Source: M3007 sp964481485
Lineage (GTDB): Bacteria > Bacteroidota > Bacteroidia > Chitinophagales > Saprospiraceae
Direction: 5' to 3'
DNA length: 15,530 nt
Assembly: GCA_964481485.1 (NCBI GenBank)
Contig: CAYZVM010000141.1
Location: forward strand, 1 to 15,530
Position 1 is the stretch's first letter, and the number at the start of each line of letters is the position of its first letter. The notes beneath the pieces are model-generated. The model made no database searches. It was not told the DNA's origin and was given only the letters and a program-made list of their open reading frames with translations. The position numbers and the translations under genes are program-made. Shown in pieces: positions 13,357 through 15,530 of the stretch.

Positions 13357-15530
13357 ATGCTCCCACCCGAGTCTGCTCCGCTACTTTATCGCGAATTGGT
13401 CAAAATCGCTGCCCACGCCACTTGGTCGCCCCGAGAGCAGGTGCTGGCATTGGCGGGGCTGATGGAGCGCATCTTTTTCGAGGCCACCAAGCAGGAGCAA
13501 ATTGCGTTCAGTACCCTTTTCGCCCGCATCAGTTACGCCGGTCACAAATTCCATTTTCAGGAAAATACCCTGCGCGGCATCCACCAATTTCGGCTTGCCG
13601 CCAAATGGGTACGCAACGGCCAACTTGCCCACGAGCAAACCGTGCAACTCGGCCTGCGCGCTGTGGCCGAAACGGTGCTGGTGCTGACAGGTGCGGCGGT
13701 GCCGGGAGAGGTGCTTGGGGTGCTCAACCCCACCCCCGACCCCTCCCCTTCGTCAACCCCACCCCCGACCCCTCCCCTAAAAGGGAGGGGAGTCCGCGAC
13801 GTTGTCGCGGACAATTCTACGTCTCCCCTCCCTTTTAGGGGAGGGGTCGGGGGTGGGGTTGACGAAGGGGAGGAGCCGGGAGAGAGGTTGACTTGGCTCC
13901 GCCTCGCCCGCGTCGTCGCCCTCGAAGACCAGCCCGAACACAATTGCCTCATCGTCAGTGATGAAGAAAATGCGGGTCAACTCATCCGCGTCCGATATGG
14001 CCTGCCCGAACGAAATGAGAACTTCATGCCGACCATTCAGGTCATCCGAAAGGTATTCGGCTTTCCGGTCACGCTCAATTTGCTGGATGTGGACATCAAC
14101 GCCGACGGCGACTATCGCCCCCGCGCCTTTGTGGTAGAGCCGGATTACTTGATGGATGTGTCGGCCATCGCCGAATGTTTCAAGGACACAGGCCCCGAGC
14201 CGTATTCCTATTTGGTCAAAAAATTTCTGCCGCACGAAACGACGGAGCCGATTTTGCTCGGCAACATCGCCAATTTTTTCCTTGACCGGCTGCTCAACGA
14301 ACCCTCGGCAGATTGGGCGACGGTGTTCCGCGAAACTTTCCAACTCTACCCTTTTGCGTACGCCCCTATGAGCGACGCACAGGTGAAAGGGATTTCTGGG
14401 AAAGCGCAAAAGCACTTTTTGAACCTGAAAAACATGGCCGCGCAGGGGTTGGCAAAAGAGGGCATTGAGCCGGAAAACTGTTTTCTCGAACCTACTTTTT
14501 TTAGCGAACAATACGGCATTCAAGGTCGCCTCGACTTGTTTTACCGCACGGAGGAAAAAGCGGCCATTGTGGAATTGAAAAGCGGAACGCCTTTTAAGCC
14601 AAACAGTTATGGCATCCAGCGCAGTCATTTCACCCAAACGTTGCTGTATGATTTGTTGGTGCGCTCGGTATTCGGCCCCGCTACTGACCCTGCCAAATAC
14701 ATCCTTTATTCCGGCGCGGATTTGAACCAACTGCGTTTTGCGCCCACCGTCGCGCCAGAGCAGTGGGAGGCGCTCCAACTCCGCAATCAACTCGTGGCCC
14801 TCGAACGGCTGTTGACCAAAATCCAGCCCGGCGAAGAGTCCGTTCCGGCTTTTGGCCGCCTCCGCGCCACCAACGGCAAGGGATTTATGGAGCGCGATTT
14901 CGGGCAGTTCGAGGCTGCCTACGGTAAGCTGTCTGTTTTGGAGAAAAAATATTTCAACGCCTTCGTGGGTTTCATTGCTCGCGAGCATTGGCTGGCAAAA
15001 GTGGGTGAGGAAAATGTGGACAGCCAGAACGGCCACGCTGCCCTTTGGCGCAGCAGTTTTGAGGACAAACAACAGGCTTTCAGTATTTTAAGTCATCTTG
15101 AAATGTTGGAAAATCGCGCTGACCAACCCGAGCCGTGCATCGTTTTTCAAAAAACAGAACGCACCAACCCGCTCGCCAATTTCCGCGTGGGCGACATCGC
15201 GGTGCTGTACCCGGCTTTGGAGGAAACGGACACGGTGATGCACCACCAAGTCATCAAATGCACCATTACGGAACTTGGCAAAGAACGGGTGGTGGTGCAA
15301 CTCCGCTACCGCCAGCGCAACCTCAAACCGTTTGAGACGGAGGGCTATTGGTGTCTGGAGCCGGATATGATGGATATGGGCTTTGTGGCGATGTACCGGG
15401 GACTGCTGGAGTGGGCGGAGGCGGGGAGCGAGAAAAGGGAGATGTTGTTGGGTGTCCATCCTGCCCCTGACCCCTCCCTTGGTTCAACCCCACCCCCGGC
15501 CCCTCCCCTAAAAGGGAGGGGAGTCCGCGA
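13357..15530 (+). CDS. Dna2-like PD-(D/E)XK nuclease (probable nuclease-helicase), 5' part; 3' end outside window
   Basis: The frame is open from ATG 13357 to the window edge (724 codons). It is bounded upstream by TAA at 13309, so ATG 13357 is the first ATG. A RecB/Cas4/Dna2-type nuclease core is visible: GRLDLF with D393, an IVELKSG strand with E406 and K408, and the following QTLLY motif (Q427, Y431). Ahead of it are the DVSAIAECF and LLGNIANFFLDRLL helices seen in this family. After it (~595-698) comes a beta-rich segment containing NFRVGDIAVLYP, resembling the barrel before superfamily 1 helicase motifs in Dna2/IGHMBP2-like proteins. No Walker motif is present yet, so the helicase half is predicted beyond 15530. 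The role is probably DNA end or flap processing in repair or replication. Clear iron-sulphur cysteine spacing was not found. Two copies of a GC-rich palindromic repeat interrupt the gene in-frame: codons ~124-172 and from ~699 on. It follows the STAND gene by 85 nt, without a clear promoter. Confidence 0.82.
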   Translation, partial: MLPPESAPLLYRELVKIAAHATWSPREQVLALAGLMERIFFEATKQEQIAFSTLFARISYAGHKFHFQENTLRGIHQFRLAAKWVRNGQLAHEQTVQLGLRAVAETVLVLTGAAVPGEVLGVLNPTPDPSPSSTPPPTPPLKGRGVRDVVADNSTSPLPFRGGVGGGVDEGEEPGERLTWLRLARVVALEDQPEHNCLIVSDEENAGQLIRVRYGLPERNENFMPTIQVIRKVFGFPVTLNLLDVDINADGDYRPRAFVVEPDYLMDVSAIAECFKDTGPEPYSYLVKKFLPHETTEPILLGNIANFFLDRLLNEPSADWATVFRETFQLYPFAYAPMSDAQVKGISGKAQKHFLNLKNMAAQGLAKEGIEPENCFLEPTFFSEQYGIQGRLDLFYRTEEKAAIVELKSGTPFKPNSYGIQRSHFTQTLLYDLLVRSVFGPATDPAKYILYSGADLNQLRFAPTVAPEQWEALQLRNQLVALERLLTKIQPGEESVPAFGRLRATNGKGFMERDFGQFEAAYGKLSVLEKKYFNAFVGFIAREHWLAKVGEENVDSQNGHAALWRSSFEDKQQAFSILSHLEMLENRADQPEPCIVFQKTERTNPLANFRVGDIAVLYPALEETDTVMHHQVIKCTITELGKERVVVQLRYRQRNLKPFETEGYWCLEPDMMDMGFVAMYRGLLEWAEAGSEKREMLLGVHPAPDPSLGSTPPPAPPLKGRGVR
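13701..13884. other. Direct repeats flanking the palindromic element (possible target duplication)
   Basis: gccgggagag occurs at 13701-13710 and again at 13875-13884, just outside the palindrome. It encodes VPGE before and EPGE after. Removing one copy plus the element (174 nt, 58 codons) would leave a smooth AAVPGERLTWLRLARVV. This fits a 10-bp target duplication, but 13 nt of unassigned sequence separates the left copy from the element, and chance in GC-rich DNA is possible. Confidence 0.35.
13724..13873. repeat. Composite GC-rich palindromic element with perfect 51-bp arms, inside the nuclease gene
   Basis: Positions 13742-13792 and 13823-13873 are exact reverse complements over 51 bp. 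The 30-nt centre carries most of a further hairpin, gtccgcgac-gtt-gtcgcggac (13792-13812). Each arm contains its own small hairpin (cccctccc ctaaaa gggagggg at 13769-13790). The left side also has a 26-bp direct repeat, 13724-13749 and 13753-13778, period 29. The element keeps the reading frame and encodes low-complexity peptide (NPTPDPSP, STPPPTPPLKGRG, PLPFRGGVGGG). The reverse strand reads NPTPDPSPKREG, a peptide often seen in spurious Bacteroidota translations. Confidence 0.93.
15461..15530. repeat. Second copy of the GC-rich palindromic element, cut by the window edge
   Basis: Positions 15484-15530 match 13753-13799 with one difference (g for a in the ccccgacccc segment). The stretch 15461-15480 is a degraded copy of the preceding direct-repeat unit (cccctgacccctccctt). 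It lies in the same strand orientation and the same reading frame as the first copy, encoding PAPDPSLGSTPPPAPPLKGRG within the nuclease gene. The central hairpin and right arm are expected beyond the edge. Confidence 0.88.

Noticed and set aside
13724..13778. 26-bp direct repeats with period 29, considered as a start of a CRISPR array
   Set aside because: There are only two copies with a 3-nt gap, and they belong to the palindromic element.
13777..15072. Antisense open frame of 431 codons opposite the nuclease gene, ending in NPTPDPSPKREG
   Set aside because: The + strand carries a coherent PD-(D/E)XK domain with catalytic residues, while the antisense product shows no motif and its tail is the translated palindromic repeat.

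Overview
The window reads as chromosomal DNA of a Bacteroidota bacterium, most likely near the Saprospiraceae/Chitinophagales. The support is family content and motifs, not a database match: large FG-GAP/ASPIC-UnbV surface lipoproteins in tandem, a TAnnTTTG-type promoter before ftsK, no clear Shine-Dalgarno sequences, and GC-rich palindromic repeats whose translation gives the NPTPDPSP / PPLKGRG peptides common in this phylum. All supported genes lie on the + strand.

Left half (1-8065): the 3' end of one FG-GAP protein gene, then a complete paralogue (961-4389) encoding a predicted outer-surface lipoprotein with an internal ASPIC/UnbV domain. It is followed after 15 nt by a polytopic membrane protein with C-terminal TPRs (TMTC-like, 4405-6420). 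That gene overlaps by 17 nt a second polytopic GT-C/GT39-type glycosyltransferase (6404-8065). Spacing suggests one transcript from 961 to 8065, plausibly combining surface proteins with lipid-linked-sugar glycosyltransferases.

Middle (8066-10614): an 89-nt gap with a good Bacteroidota promoter, then a full-length FtsK/SpoIIIE DNA translocase, the housekeeping anchor of the window.

Right half (10615-15530): an accessory-looking stretch full of palindromic repeats. It carries an NB-ARC STAND ATPase with predicted N-terminal membrane segments and six exact-period TPRs (ending 13271). After 85 nt comes the 5' part of a Dna2-like protein with a PD-(D/E)XK nuclease domain (13357 to the window end), cut before its helicase motifs. 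At least four palindromic repeat types lie here: a 31-nt hairpin after ftsK, a 110-nt imperfect palindrome over the start of the STAND gene, a perfect 33-nt hairpin forming exactly 11 codons inside its NB-ARC region, and a composite element with perfect 51-bp arms inside the nuclease gene. A second copy of the last begins at the right edge, in the same gene and the same reading frame.

The most unusual signal is this repeated in-frame colonisation of coding sequence by structured repeats, seen only to the right of ftsK. The STAND + nuclease/helicase pair could be a defence-type locus, but that is inference.
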